From positions 1-40,953 of the forward strand of contig QMRG01000003.1 of the NCBI GenBank assembly GCA_003649235.1: 40,953 nucleotides of DNA, given 5' to 3'. The stretch comes from Thermoprotei archaeon (GTDB lineage Archaea > Thermoproteota > Thermoprotei > Thermofilales > B69-G16). Position numbers and translations under genes: made by a program. Shown here piece by piece: positions 9,716 through 18,039 of the stretch; position 1 is the first letter of the stretch; every line of letters begins with the position of its first letter. Below the pieces are notes generated by a model. It made no database searches. It had not been told where the DNA came from and saw only the letters and a program-made list of their open reading frames with translations.

Positions 9716-10021
9716 TGAAATCACTTGAAAATCTTCACTAATGTAAATATTTAAGCGTTATTGTACAAAAATGTCATAATAGTTTTTCTTTTATACGGAA
9801 TATTTATTCTAAAAATTAGAGTCTGAAATCAATGAAAGCTTTATATGTTCCTCGTAAGCTCTACTTTTTAGAATTTTCATTCAAATTTTCTTATTTGTCT
9901 TGTTTTTCGAGTATTTTAACGCCGTTATTTTGAATATTTTACCTTAAGAACTGTTTAATGTCAAAATCAATATTTTAACGCTATTTTTAAAAATCTCAAA
10001 TGATGTATTGGTTCGAGGCTT

Positions 10022-10549
10022 ATGTCAAGTCCGCGTTTATGGGATTTAATAAATCTGAAATTTGGTCGAGCTGAGAAAAAGCTGAGAGTAATAAAAGCTT
10101 TTTTAAAATATGGATTTAAATTGAAAAGAGAAAAGGGTAAAGTATTCATATATTTAGACAAAGTTAAGATTTCATATTCTGCTTTAGCGAATGCTTTAGG
10201 AGTTGATAGAAGAGTAGTTGTAGAAACTGTTAAAAATCTTATTGAAGATGAATTCTTAAGAAACTTTTTTGAAAATCTAGAACCGGCAGGTGCTAGTCTT
10301 AGAGGAGTTTCACGTCTTCTAGGATATCGATGCTTAATAGTCGAAACCTATGAGGATAAGCCTGGAATTTTAGCTTCAGTTGCAGCAGCCCTTGCTAAGA
10401 GGAACATTAATATTTTACAAGTCATAGCCGATGATCCGAATATAATAGAGAATCCAAAACTTTACGTTATAGTATCCGGTGACGTTCCTGGTGATGTTGT
10501 AAACGAAATTTTAGAAAACAAAATTATAAAAAACATTACAATATCATAG
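10022..10549 (+). CDS. HTH plus ACT-domain regulator-like protein
   Basis: ISYSALANALGVDRRVVVETVKNL (HTH) followed by LIVETYEDKPGILASVAAALAKRNINILQVIADD (ACT). Confidence 0.75.
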   Translation: MSSPRLWDLINLKFGRAEKKLRVIKAFLKYGFKLKREKGKVFIYLDKVKISYSALANALGVDRRVVVETVKNLIEDEFLRNFFENLEPAGASLRGVSRLLGYRCLIVETYEDKPGILASVAAALAKRNINILQVIADDPNIIENPKLYVIVSGDVPGDVVNEILENKIIKNITIS

Positions 10550-10559
10550 GGTTACGGCC

Positions 10560-11099
10560 TTGTTCGAATACGAAGTGAAGGTAAAGGTCGAAGATCTGGA
10601 TAAGATAAGGAATCGCCTTAAAATTTTAGGTGCTAAAAAACTCTGCATAAAAAGAGAAGTAGATATATATTTTCAACACCCATGTAGAGATTTTAAAAAA
10701 ACCGATGAAGCATTAAGATTAAGATTTGAAAAAGAAAAGTCCATTTTTACTTATAAAGGACCTAAAATCAGCAAAGAGATTAAAGCACGGGAAGAAATAA
10801 ACATACGAGTAGGAAAGAAGAACTCGGAAAAACTCATTTCTATCCTTGAAAAACTCGGTTTTTATAAAGTAGCAGAAGTGAAGAAAACCCGAGAAACATA
10901 TAGGCTTAGAGAATACGAGATCAATCTAGACCATGTAGAAAACCTTGGAGATTTTATTGAAATAGAACTCAAAACGCCAAGTGAAAGTCTAGAATCCGCT
11001 ACTGAAAAACTTAAGCTTTGTCTCGTAAAACTAGGCATTAGAGCCACTCCTATTCTAAAATCTTATTTAGAACTTCTCCTAGAAAAACAGAAACGATAA
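10560..11099 (+). CDS. CYTH-domain protein (CyaB/ThTPase-like)
   Basis: N-terminal EYEVK (ExExK), LRLRFE, FTYKGPK, IELDHVENLGDFIEIE-like segment. TTG start. Confidence 0.85.
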   Translation: MFEYEVKVKVEDLDKIRNRLKILGAKKLCIKREVDIYFQHPCRDFKKTDEALRLRFEKEKSIFTYKGPKISKEIKAREEINIRVGKKNSEKLISILEKLGFYKVAEVKKTRETYRLREYEINLDHVENLGDFIEIELKTPSESLESATEKLKLCLVKLGIRATPILKSYLELLLEKQKR

Positions 11100-11109
11100 C
11101 GGTGATCTA

Positions 11110-12363
11110 ATGAGTGAAGCAGATACCATCATGAGCTATTTAACGCTCCTAGCTTACCTAATGGGGCTTACTCTAATTCTCTCTATAATATACTCTATAG
11201 CCGAATGGTTTTCAAAAGATAGAGTAGTTAAAATCTTCGAGGGCAAAAAAGTCTTAGTATTAATAGGTGGGGAAGTATACTGTGGAAAGCTCTACATACC
11301 TCCACGCAGCGGAGGAGGCTTCGAAGTCTTCTTTGAAAGCGATAAAATAGAAAATCCACTATCTCTACTCGCTTTTCTCATTGAAAATTACAAGGAAACT
11401 GGCGATGAGAAGTTTAGAGAAGAAGCTGAAAAGCTATTAGCAGAGCTTAAGAGAAAAGGTGTAATCTCTCAAGACATTGATCTCAATGATATAGAGCTTA
11501 ATCCATGGTCTTCTCCCTCTCTAGTATCTCGAAAAGTCTATTCAAGCGAGCTTAAAGATCTTTACGCTATCATCAGGTTTAGAGACATGCTAAGCGAGAA
11601 TGAGCGGAAAAAGATATGGAAAGAATTACGCAAACTCTATCATCCACCGTTTTTCTCTAGGTTGAAGAGGAAAATATACAATGCTTTAGCATATATCAAA
11701 GATAGATTAACAACCATTTTATCGCCAGCATCCCTACCTATGGTATCAACAGTTCCCGAAGTTAAAAAGGCGATAGAAGATCTTCAGAAAAAGGCTATAG
11801 CCGAACTCGGGACACTCTACGATCCACTCTTGGAAAACAGTATAGGACGATTAATAACTGTTAAGGTAAAAGATATCGACAATGAAGAGAAAATCTATCA
11901 AGGAATACTACGAGAGTATTCTAACAACTATGTAGCCGTATATGATGTAGACTACAGACTTCAAGTAAAGGCTAAATATAAAGGAACAACTATGCTAAAA
12001 AATTATCCTACTCTAATCCATAAAATTCACGGAATAGCATTCAAATATAGCGAGAAAATAACTATAAAATCTATAACCTGTTCTAAAGGTAAGACTAGTA
12101 TTGTTCTAGAAAATTCTAGTAAGAGAATTATACGCGTAGAGAAGGTTAGAGTAGAAGATAAAGAATTGTCATTAGAGAAGGTTTTAAAGCCAGATGATAC
12201 ACTCACAGTAATCGTTGAGGGAGAATACGAAGATCCAAGTATCGAAATAGAATATGAAGTCTCTAGAGAAGCCGATATAATATGGCCTAAATCCAAAGTA
12301 AAGGTTATAGGTCTTGGAGATTATCCTCCAACGATGCTTGAAATGATATTGTCTACAGTATAG
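11110..12363 (+). CDS. membrane-anchored protein of unknown function with SH3/Sm-like beta-barrel-like segments
   Basis: N-terminal TM. Segments KKVLVLIGGEVYCGKLYI and GRLITVKVKDIDNEEKIYQGILREYSNNYVAVYDV. GGTGAT Shine-Dalgarno before the ATG. Confidence 0.65.
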   Translation: MSEADTIMSYLTLLAYLMGLTLILSIIYSIAEWFSKDRVVKIFEGKKVLVLIGGEVYCGKLYIPPRSGGGFEVFFESDKIENPLSLLAFLIENYKETGDEKFREEAEKLLAELKRKGVISQDIDLNDIELNPWSSPSLVSRKVYSSELKDLYAIIRFRDMLSENERKKIWKELRKLYHPPFFSRLKRKIYNALAYIKDRLTTILSPASLPMVSTVPEVKKAIEDLQKKAIAELGTLYDPLLENSIGRLITVKVKDIDNEEKIYQGILREYSNNYVAVYDVDYRLQVKAKYKGTTMLKNYPTLIHKIHGIAFKYSEKITIKSITCSKGKTSIVLENSSKRIIRVEKVRVEDKELSLEKVLKPDDTLTVIVEGEYEDPSIEIEYEVSREADIIWPKSKVKVIGLGDYPPTMLEMILSTV

Positions 12364-12377
12364 CAAAGGTAGAAACA

Positions 12378-13523
12378 ATGAAAATAATTTTACTGCTCAT
12401 AATCTCTTTTGTAAACTCGGTAGCTTATGGAATGCTTTGGCCTTTTATAACTATCAATATTTACATGCTGGGAGGATCCATACCTTCTATTGTATTTGTT
12501 CAAACAATACCATACTCAGCGTATATCTTGTCGCGGCTATGGGGGTCTCTCTCAGATTATTTCGGCAAGAGAAAGATTTTTATTATAACAGGACAAGTTC
12601 TTTCTCTAATTCCTCTCTTCATGGTTAGCTTGACTCAAAGACTAGATCTATTAATACTGCTCATTTTTCTATCTAACTTCTTTAGCTCTATCTCCTCGCC
12701 TTCTTTCTTAGCAGCACTCGGAGAGACGGGCGGTGGATCAGCGTATGGGTATTCACAATTAATCGGAAATATAGGATGGACTTTCGGGGCTCTAATAATA
12801 GGTTTTCTCCACGTTATGTATGGGCAGATGGGAGTTTATCTAGTAGCAGCAATAGTGCTCTCTATCTCCTTAATGATTTTCAGTCTATTCTATAGAGAGG
12901 AAAGTAAACCGAACAAAAGTAAACCCTTAAAGTTTAAAATCAAAGAATCCTTTAGCTTAAAACTAAAAGCCAAACCCGGATTCAAGATGTTTCTACTAGC
13001 TATGTTCCTAGCCTGGACAGGGGCTTACTGGAACTCAGAGCTATTAAAAATCAAACTCTTCACATTGCTTGGAGAATCCGTCGAAAAATACAGCGAAGTT
13101 TTCGGATATGGAGTAGGCTTACTCGCTATATTCGCGTCATATATCGCTACAAAAGTTATAGATAAATTTGGAGCTGAAAAACCCCTTACTTTAAGCACAT
13201 GTATTTATACAATTTTCTCTATTCTACTTGGTATATTAAATGATCCAGCGTTATACGTGAGCTTATATATAGTCCCTATTTGGCCTATATTCTGGGCAAG
13301 TCAAGCAGCAGCTACTTATCAATTCTCTGAAAAAGGTTTTGAGGCAGAAAATATGGGAGCTTTTATAGTAGCTACGAGTATCGCTGTCTTGCCAGCTGTC
13401 ATGAGCGGTTTTATAGCAGAAATATTTGACTTAAATATATCTATAGCACTATCAGCATTATTCTTCTTGGCGACTTCTATAGTATTATTCCTAACATTCT
13501 ACATGAATAAGGTAGAAGTGTAA
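12378..13523 (+). CDS. MFS transporter
   Basis: 12-TM-like hydrophobicity; GSLSDYFGKRKIFIITGQ signature between TM2 and TM3. Confidence 0.8.
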   Translation: MKIILLLIISFVNSVAYGMLWPFITINIYMLGGSIPSIVFVQTIPYSAYILSRLWGSLSDYFGKRKIFIITGQVLSLIPLFMVSLTQRLDLLILLIFLSNFFSSISSPSFLAALGETGGGSAYGYSQLIGNIGWTFGALIIGFLHVMYGQMGVYLVAAIVLSISLMIFSLFYREESKPNKSKPLKFKIKESFSLKLKAKPGFKMFLLAMFLAWTGAYWNSELLKIKLFTLLGESVEKYSEVFGYGVGLLAIFASYIATKVIDKFGAEKPLTLSTCIYTIFSILLGILNDPALYVSLYIVPIWPIFWASQAAATYQFSEKGFEAENMGAFIVATSIAVLPAVMSGFIAEIFDLNISIALSALFFLATSIVLFLTFYMNKVEV

Positions 13524-13551
13524 CTTAAGGTAATTCAGAATGTCCGAAAAA

Positions 13552-13560
13552 TTTATAAAA
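13552..13560 (+). promoter_or_regulatory. TATA box of the metal-regulator/znu operon
   Basis: TTTATAAAA 32 nt upstream of the TTG start at 13592. Confidence 0.5.
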
Positions 13561-13579
13561 TTAGCCTTTATCTAATTTT
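13557..13579. promoter_or_regulatory. candidate DtxR-family operator (palindrome overlapping the TATA box)
   Basis: AAAATTAG-CCTTTAT-CTAATTTT: perfect 8-bp arms, 7-nt spacer, located between TATA box and start codon of a DtxR-like gene. Confidence 0.6.
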
Positions 13580-13591
13580 ACTGGGATTATA

Positions 13592-14014
13592 TTGCGTCTA
13601 ACTAAGAGGTATCTAGAATATCTAGTTGCCGTCCATGCCGAGGAATACGAAGGTATAGCTAGATTATATAGAATAGCTGAACGTTTAGGAGTAAAACTGC
13701 CCTCGGCTCGTAAAACATTAAAAGAACTTGAAACGCTTGGTCTAGTACTTAGATTCCCTGGAAGAGGCTATAAGCTGACTAGAGCAGGGAAGGAAGTCTA
13801 TCGAAAATTCATATGGAAGCATAGAATCCTCGAGACCTATCTCTGTCGGTTCCTAAACTTTAGTCCCGAAGAGGCTTGTGAATGCGCTTCTCACTTTGAC
13901 GCCTATATACCAGAAGAAGTTATAGGTAGAATGTGCGAGCTCATGGGACATCCTCCTTCCTGTCCCCACGGATACGAAATACCTCACGTAGACCATGGAG
14001 GTGAAGAAGAATGA
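13592..14014 (+). CDS. DtxR/MntR-family metal-dependent transcriptional regulator
   Basis: wHTH ARLYRIAERLGVKLPSARKTLKELETLGLVLRFPGRGYKLTRAG plus HRILETYLCRFLNFSPEEACECASHFDAYIPEEVIGRM and a Cys/His-rich tail. Confidence 0.85.
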   Translation: MRLTKRYLEYLVAVHAEEYEGIARLYRIAERLGVKLPSARKTLKELETLGLVLRFPGRGYKLTRAGKEVYRKFIWKHRILETYLCRFLNFSPEEACECASHFDAYIPEEVIGRMCELMGHPPSCPHGYEIPHVDHGGEEE

Positions 14015-15000
14015 AAAAGCTACTAGCCGTAGTAATATTCATCATATTAACTTCGATGGCGAACGCCGTGTATGCCCCAGCTGAAAATGTAGTTGTGGTT
14101 GCGACAATATCTCCTCTCGCAGCTATAGCTAGAGAAATAGGCGGAGATAGGGTAATAGTCCACTACTTAGTTCCTCCTGGAAGCGATCCTCATCAATATG
14201 CTCTAAAACCAGAAGACTTTAACCTTGTTAGAAACTGCGACATATTCATATCAATCGGTAAAGAAGCCTTCTTAGGCAGTCTTCCAGAGAATCCTGGCAA
14301 GATTAGACTTTCCTGGAACGATTGGCTAGAGGCAGGAATTTACATCAAAAATGGCAATCCTCACTACCTCTGGTTATATCCGGAGAACGCTATAAAAGTT
14401 GCCGAGAAAATCTATGAAGCATTAATCAGCATAGACCCCGCCTGGAGACTCTACTATACTGAAAGACTTGAGAAGTTTAAAGCAGATATAGAAAATCTAG
14501 TAAGGTGGATAGATGAGTATACCACGATCGCCAACGTTAAAGGTGAAAAGGTAGTTCTGGCAGGAGCTCATTTCGTACCTCTTGCCGAAGCTATGGGTTT
14601 GAAGGTAGTCGGAGTATTGATAAGAGGAGAAGGAAAAACTCCTTCTCCGCTAGAAATAGCAGAGATAGAGAAGCGAATTAAGGAAGAAAACGTTAAAGTA
14701 GTGATAGTATTGGCTACACAGAAAATAGGAGATGAAGGCAGAATAGCATCAATATTATCCAGGGAAACCGGAGTAGCACTGGTATATTTATATGGCTCTA
14801 TGTTCAGCGGAAACGATAGTTATATAGAATACATCAAGTACACAGTAACATCTATAGTCTCTGCGATAGAAGCGGCTAAGAGCAAAAGTTCATCTGAAAC
14901 ACAATTCCTACAATTCTCTCAGACTACATTGCTAGCATCTGTAGTTATTCTCTTCCTATTATCAATTATTGAAACAGCTATCTTGGTGAAAGGTAGATGA
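14011..15000 (+). CDS. metal (zinc/manganese) ABC transporter substrate-binding protein
   Basis: ATISPLAAIAREIGGDRVIVHYLVPPGSDPHQYALKPED, NPHYLWLYPENA, AGAHFVPLAEAMG; N-terminal signal and C-terminal TM. Confidence 0.85.
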   Translation: MKKLLAVVIFIILTSMANAVYAPAENVVVVATISPLAAIAREIGGDRVIVHYLVPPGSDPHQYALKPEDFNLVRNCDIFISIGKEAFLGSLPENPGKIRLSWNDWLEAGIYIKNGNPHYLWLYPENAIKVAEKIYEALISIDPAWRLYYTERLEKFKADIENLVRWIDEYTTIANVKGEKVVLAGAHFVPLAEAMGLKVVGVLIRGEGKTPSPLEIAEIEKRIKEENVKVVIVLATQKIGDEGRIASILSRETGVALVYLYGSMFSGNDSYIEYIKYTVTSIVSAIEAAKSKSSSETQFLQFSQTTLLASVVILFLLSIIETAILVKGR

Positions 15001-15776
15001 AACCTATTGTCAATTTAGAGAACGTAACCGTAGTCTATGAAAATAGAATAGCTCTAGAAGATGTAACTTTTAAGCTTGAAGAGCCTGCATTTCTCACAAT
15101 CATAGGACCCAACGGCGCTGGGAAGACGACACTCTTAAAAACATTGCTCGGACTTATCAAGCCTATTAAAGGCAGAGTAACCGTACTTGGCTATAATGCT
15201 CTAAAAGATTGGCGTAAAGTAAGAAGATTAACAGGTTACGTTCCGCAAAGAGAGAGAATAGACTCTTCAATACCGATACTAGTTAAAGACGTCGTGCTTA
15301 TGGGCAGAATACCAAAGGTCAATCCTGGATTTAGACTTATGGAAGAAGATGTGAAAAAAGCTAAGGAGGCGCTAGAAAGAGTAAATATGGAAGAATACTG
15401 GGATAAGCCATTTTCTCATCTATCTGGAGGACAGCAGCAACGGGTTCTAATAGCGAGAGCTTTAGCCTCGGAGCCTAACCTATTATTATTAGATGAGCCT
15501 CTTTCCGGCGTCGACGCTACCTCTCAAGAAATAATATTAGAAACTCTTAAAGGAGTTGTTAAAAAGGGAGTAAGTGTCATTATGGTAACTCATGATGTAA
15601 ACCCTGTAATGGAGATAACTGATTATTTACTCCTACTTAATAGAAAAGTTATAGGCTTCGGCAAACCTCAAGAACAAATAAAACCCGACAAGCTACACAC
15701 ATTATATGGTCGTAAAGTAGAGATAATTAGAATGGGTGAAACCTGTTACGTAATAGGAGGCGATGCACACGCTTAA
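14997..15776 (+). CDS. metal ABC transporter ATP-binding protein
   Basis: Walker A GPNGAGKTT, signature LSGGQQQR, Walker B LLLLDEPLSGVD. Confidence 0.95.
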   Translation: MKPIVNLENVTVVYENRIALEDVTFKLEEPAFLTIIGPNGAGKTTLLKTLLGLIKPIKGRVTVLGYNALKDWRKVRRLTGYVPQRERIDSSIPILVKDVVLMGRIPKVNPGFRLMEEDVKKAKEALERVNMEEYWDKPFSHLSGGQQQRVLIARALASEPNLLLLDEPLSGVDATSQEIILETLKGVVKKGVSVIMVTHDVNPVMEITDYLLLLNRKVIGFGKPQEQIKPDKLHTLYGRKVEIIRMGETCYVIGGDAHA

Positions 15777-15784
15777 ATAAACAG

Positions 15785-16609
15785 GTGTATGAGATGTTGG
15801 ATATCTTCACCTACAGTTTTATGATAAAAGCTTTAACAGCTTCTATATTAGCTGCTGTTCTTTCAGCTGTTATAGGTTCCTTTACCGTATTAAGAAACCT
15901 ATCGACTATGGGAGCTGCTATAGCTCACGCAAGCCTTGCCGGAGCTCTTCTAGCCTTTTTCCTGGGTATTGAGCCTACTATTGGAGCCATAGTTCTCAGC
16001 ATACTTTTTGCATTGATAGCGGCTTATAGTGGCGAAAAAGGAGGAAAAAGTATGGACGTAGTTCTAGGAGTAACATTCGGTTTTTCAGCTGCAATAGCAG
16101 CACTTATGTTATCTCTGACTAGAGAATACACTGTGGCCGCGTATTCGTATTTAATAGGAGAAGTTCTTGGAGTTACTGACGATGAACTTTTATTATTAGG
16201 TGTTTTCGCTTTCTCTTCACTAACACTGGTAATTCTCTTCTATAAAGAATTTAAGTTTATAACTTTTGATAATGAAGCCGCCGAAGCTATGGGAGTGAAC
16301 ACTAGGCTTTTCCACTACTTGATGATAATGCTCATAGCCGTGACTACAGTAGTAGAGCTTAAAGTCGTAGGCTCTATTCTAGCAGTAGTGTTCCTAGTAG
16401 CTCCAGCAGCAGCTGCTCTAGAATTCTCCCATAGCTTAGAGAAAATGGTTCTACTATCTATACTATTTGCATCGCTGTCCGCAATCCTCGGAGTTATAAT
16501 TTCGATATTCTTTAATCTACCAACAAGCCCTACTATAGGAATTCTAGCAGCGGCGCTATACCTAGTATCTCTGATATTATCGCCTAAGAAAAAATGTTGT
16601 AACTTTTAG
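15785..16609 (+). CDS. metal ABC transporter permease (ABC-3 family)
   Basis: GSFTVLRNLSTMGAAIAHASLAGALLAF, VVELKVVGSILAVVFLVAPAAAA, LPTSPTIGI. Confidence 0.9.
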   Translation: MYEMLDIFTYSFMIKALTASILAAVLSAVIGSFTVLRNLSTMGAAIAHASLAGALLAFFLGIEPTIGAIVLSILFALIAAYSGEKGGKSMDVVLGVTFGFSAAIAALMLSLTREYTVAAYSYLIGEVLGVTDDELLLLGVFAFSSLTLVILFYKEFKFITFDNEAAEAMGVNTRLFHYLMIMLIAVTTVVELKVVGSILAVVFLVAPAAAALEFSHSLEKMVLLSILFASLSAILGVIISIFFNLPTSPTIGILAAALYLVSLILSPKKKCCNF

Positions 16610-17283
16610 AGAATTTTCCTCCTAACTTCAAAAGAAAATTCAGGTTCTATAACTTTAAATAATTCAGGATATTTCTCTCTAGCTTTTTCTAACAACTCTT
16701 TCTGAACGCTCTCTTCTACACGTGGAAAATCTATTATCCAAAATTCGCATCTATCATCTCCGGCCGCCTTACACTTAACTTCTCTAACTATGGCAAATCT
16801 TTCAGTATCTAGTTTTTTAGCAGTATAGAGTATGACTTGACTGGTTTGATAAGCACCTTCATAAGCCCCAGCGGGATAAGTGCATATTGGCTTTCTAATC
16901 GGGAGTCTAACGCCTCTACACCATGGACAATCGTTATCCCAGAACTTAGCTATGAAGATCTTATGTCCATACCAAACCTCCCATCCCGACTCTGTTCCCG
17001 TCGGCATACGTCCGGCAAACGTATACCAAGCGACTTTAGCAATGAGCTCGGTTTCTTCGAAAGGTTTCAATTTTTCCACATCCTTTGTCAAAGCCAGCAT
17101 ATATTCATGTCCCATCGAAAACCCCCAAGTGAAGATACGCTTCATAGCCTCTTCGAATCCCACTAAGTCTATTAACTCAGTGAGAGCTGAAATATAGAGA
17201 GTTCGAATAGTGAAAATATTAGCCGTCTCGCTTCCCAGATGTTTTCTAGCTCTGGCCAATAATAGAGCTAGGAACTCTTTCAT
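16606..17283 (-). CDS. V4R (4-vinyl reductase, Bet3-like superfamily) domain protein
   Basis: PICTYPAGAYEGAYQTSQ ... AIVREVKCKAAGDDRCEFWIIDF: typical V4R CxYxxG and CxxxGDxxCxF signature. Confidence 0.8.
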   Translation of the reverse strand: MKEFLALLLARARKHLGSETANIFTIRTLYISALTELIDLVGFEEAMKRIFTWGFSMGHEYMLALTKDVEKLKPFEETELIAKVAWYTFAGRMPTGTESGWEVWYGHKIFIAKFWDNDCPWCRGVRLPIRKPICTYPAGAYEGAYQTSQVILYTAKKLDTERFAIVREVKCKAAGDDRCEFWIIDFPRVEESVQKELLEKAREKYPELFKVIEPEFSFEVRRKIL

Positions 17284-17290
17284 AGGAGGT

Positions 17291-18037
17291 CTACCTTATT
17301 ATTACTTGCAAATCTTTTATTTTACCTTTAGCATGTAATCTTTTAAGAAATATTAACAAAGTATACGGATCTAAATTAAGTTCTTTTGCTAACTCGCTAG
17401 CCCATTTAGACCCATTTACTAGTTCTAAAATTTTTACTTCTATATCTGAAAGTCCTTCTAGAGAAGGTTTAGAATCTAAAGGAATTGGCAGATAATCTAT
17501 ATGCATAGCTTTTTCTTCAACTCTCTTTGTAGCCTCTTTTTTGACTTCTTCTTTAACTTTTTTTGCCTCTTCTCTAACTTTTAGCTCTTCCATCAATTCT
17601 ATTAAACCATTGCCAGTTTTCGCTGAGACTATTAAAATTTTTGTATTTAAACTTCTAGAAAGGTCATTTAAATCTTCATCACTTATTCTCCTCTCTAGAT
17701 CGGATTTATTACCTATGAGTAAAATCTTTACACCAAAAGGTATGAGGGAATACCACTTATTCATATTAGAAATGGTATCAGGATTTGATAAATCAAAAAT
17801 TAAGAGAGCTTTTTCTATCTTCCACATCTTTATACCATGCACTAATACGTCTACAATGCTCGGATCTCCTCTAATTTCTCTAACATAAAGATCTTCTCTT
17901 ATTTTATAATCTCTAAAGAAGCGCGGTTCACTATAATCTACTTTTACCCCTGGGAAAAGCGTTTCAATAAGAGATGACTTTCCTACCCCCTTATCTCCAA
18001 CGAAAATAATGAATTTTCTTCTAGAAATTAAGCTCAA
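17291..18037 (-). CDS. Ras-like small GTPase with charged linker and C-terminal winged-helix domain
   Basis: G1 GDKGVGKSS, G4 GNKSD, G5 SAKTG; C-terminus LSDIEVKILELVNGSKWASELAKELNLDPYTLLIFLKRLHAKGKI. TTG start with GAGGTG Shine-Dalgarno. Confidence 0.85.
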   Translation of the reverse strand: MSLISRRKFIIFVGDKGVGKSSLIETLFPGVKVDYSEPRFFRDYKIREDLYVREIRGDPSIVDVLVHGIKMWKIEKALLIFDLSNPDTISNMNKWYSLIPFGVKILLIGNKSDLERRISDEDLNDLSRSLNTKILIVSAKTGNGLIELMEELKVREEAKKVKEEVKKEATKRVEEKAMHIDYLPIPLDSKPSLEGLSDIEVKILELVNGSKWASELAKELNLDPYTLLIFLKRLHAKGKIKDLQVIIR

Positions 18038-18039
18038 GA

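Noticed and set aside
10003-10022. GGTTCGAGG resembling a tRNA T-arm
   Set aside because: No matching acceptor, D or anticodon stems could be assembled around it.
17284-17290. Anti-Shine-Dalgarno-like ACCTCCT directly before the V4R start codon (minus strand)
   Set aside because: Too short to interpret; possibly coincidental, though it could pair with nearby GAGGTG in the polycistronic mRNA.
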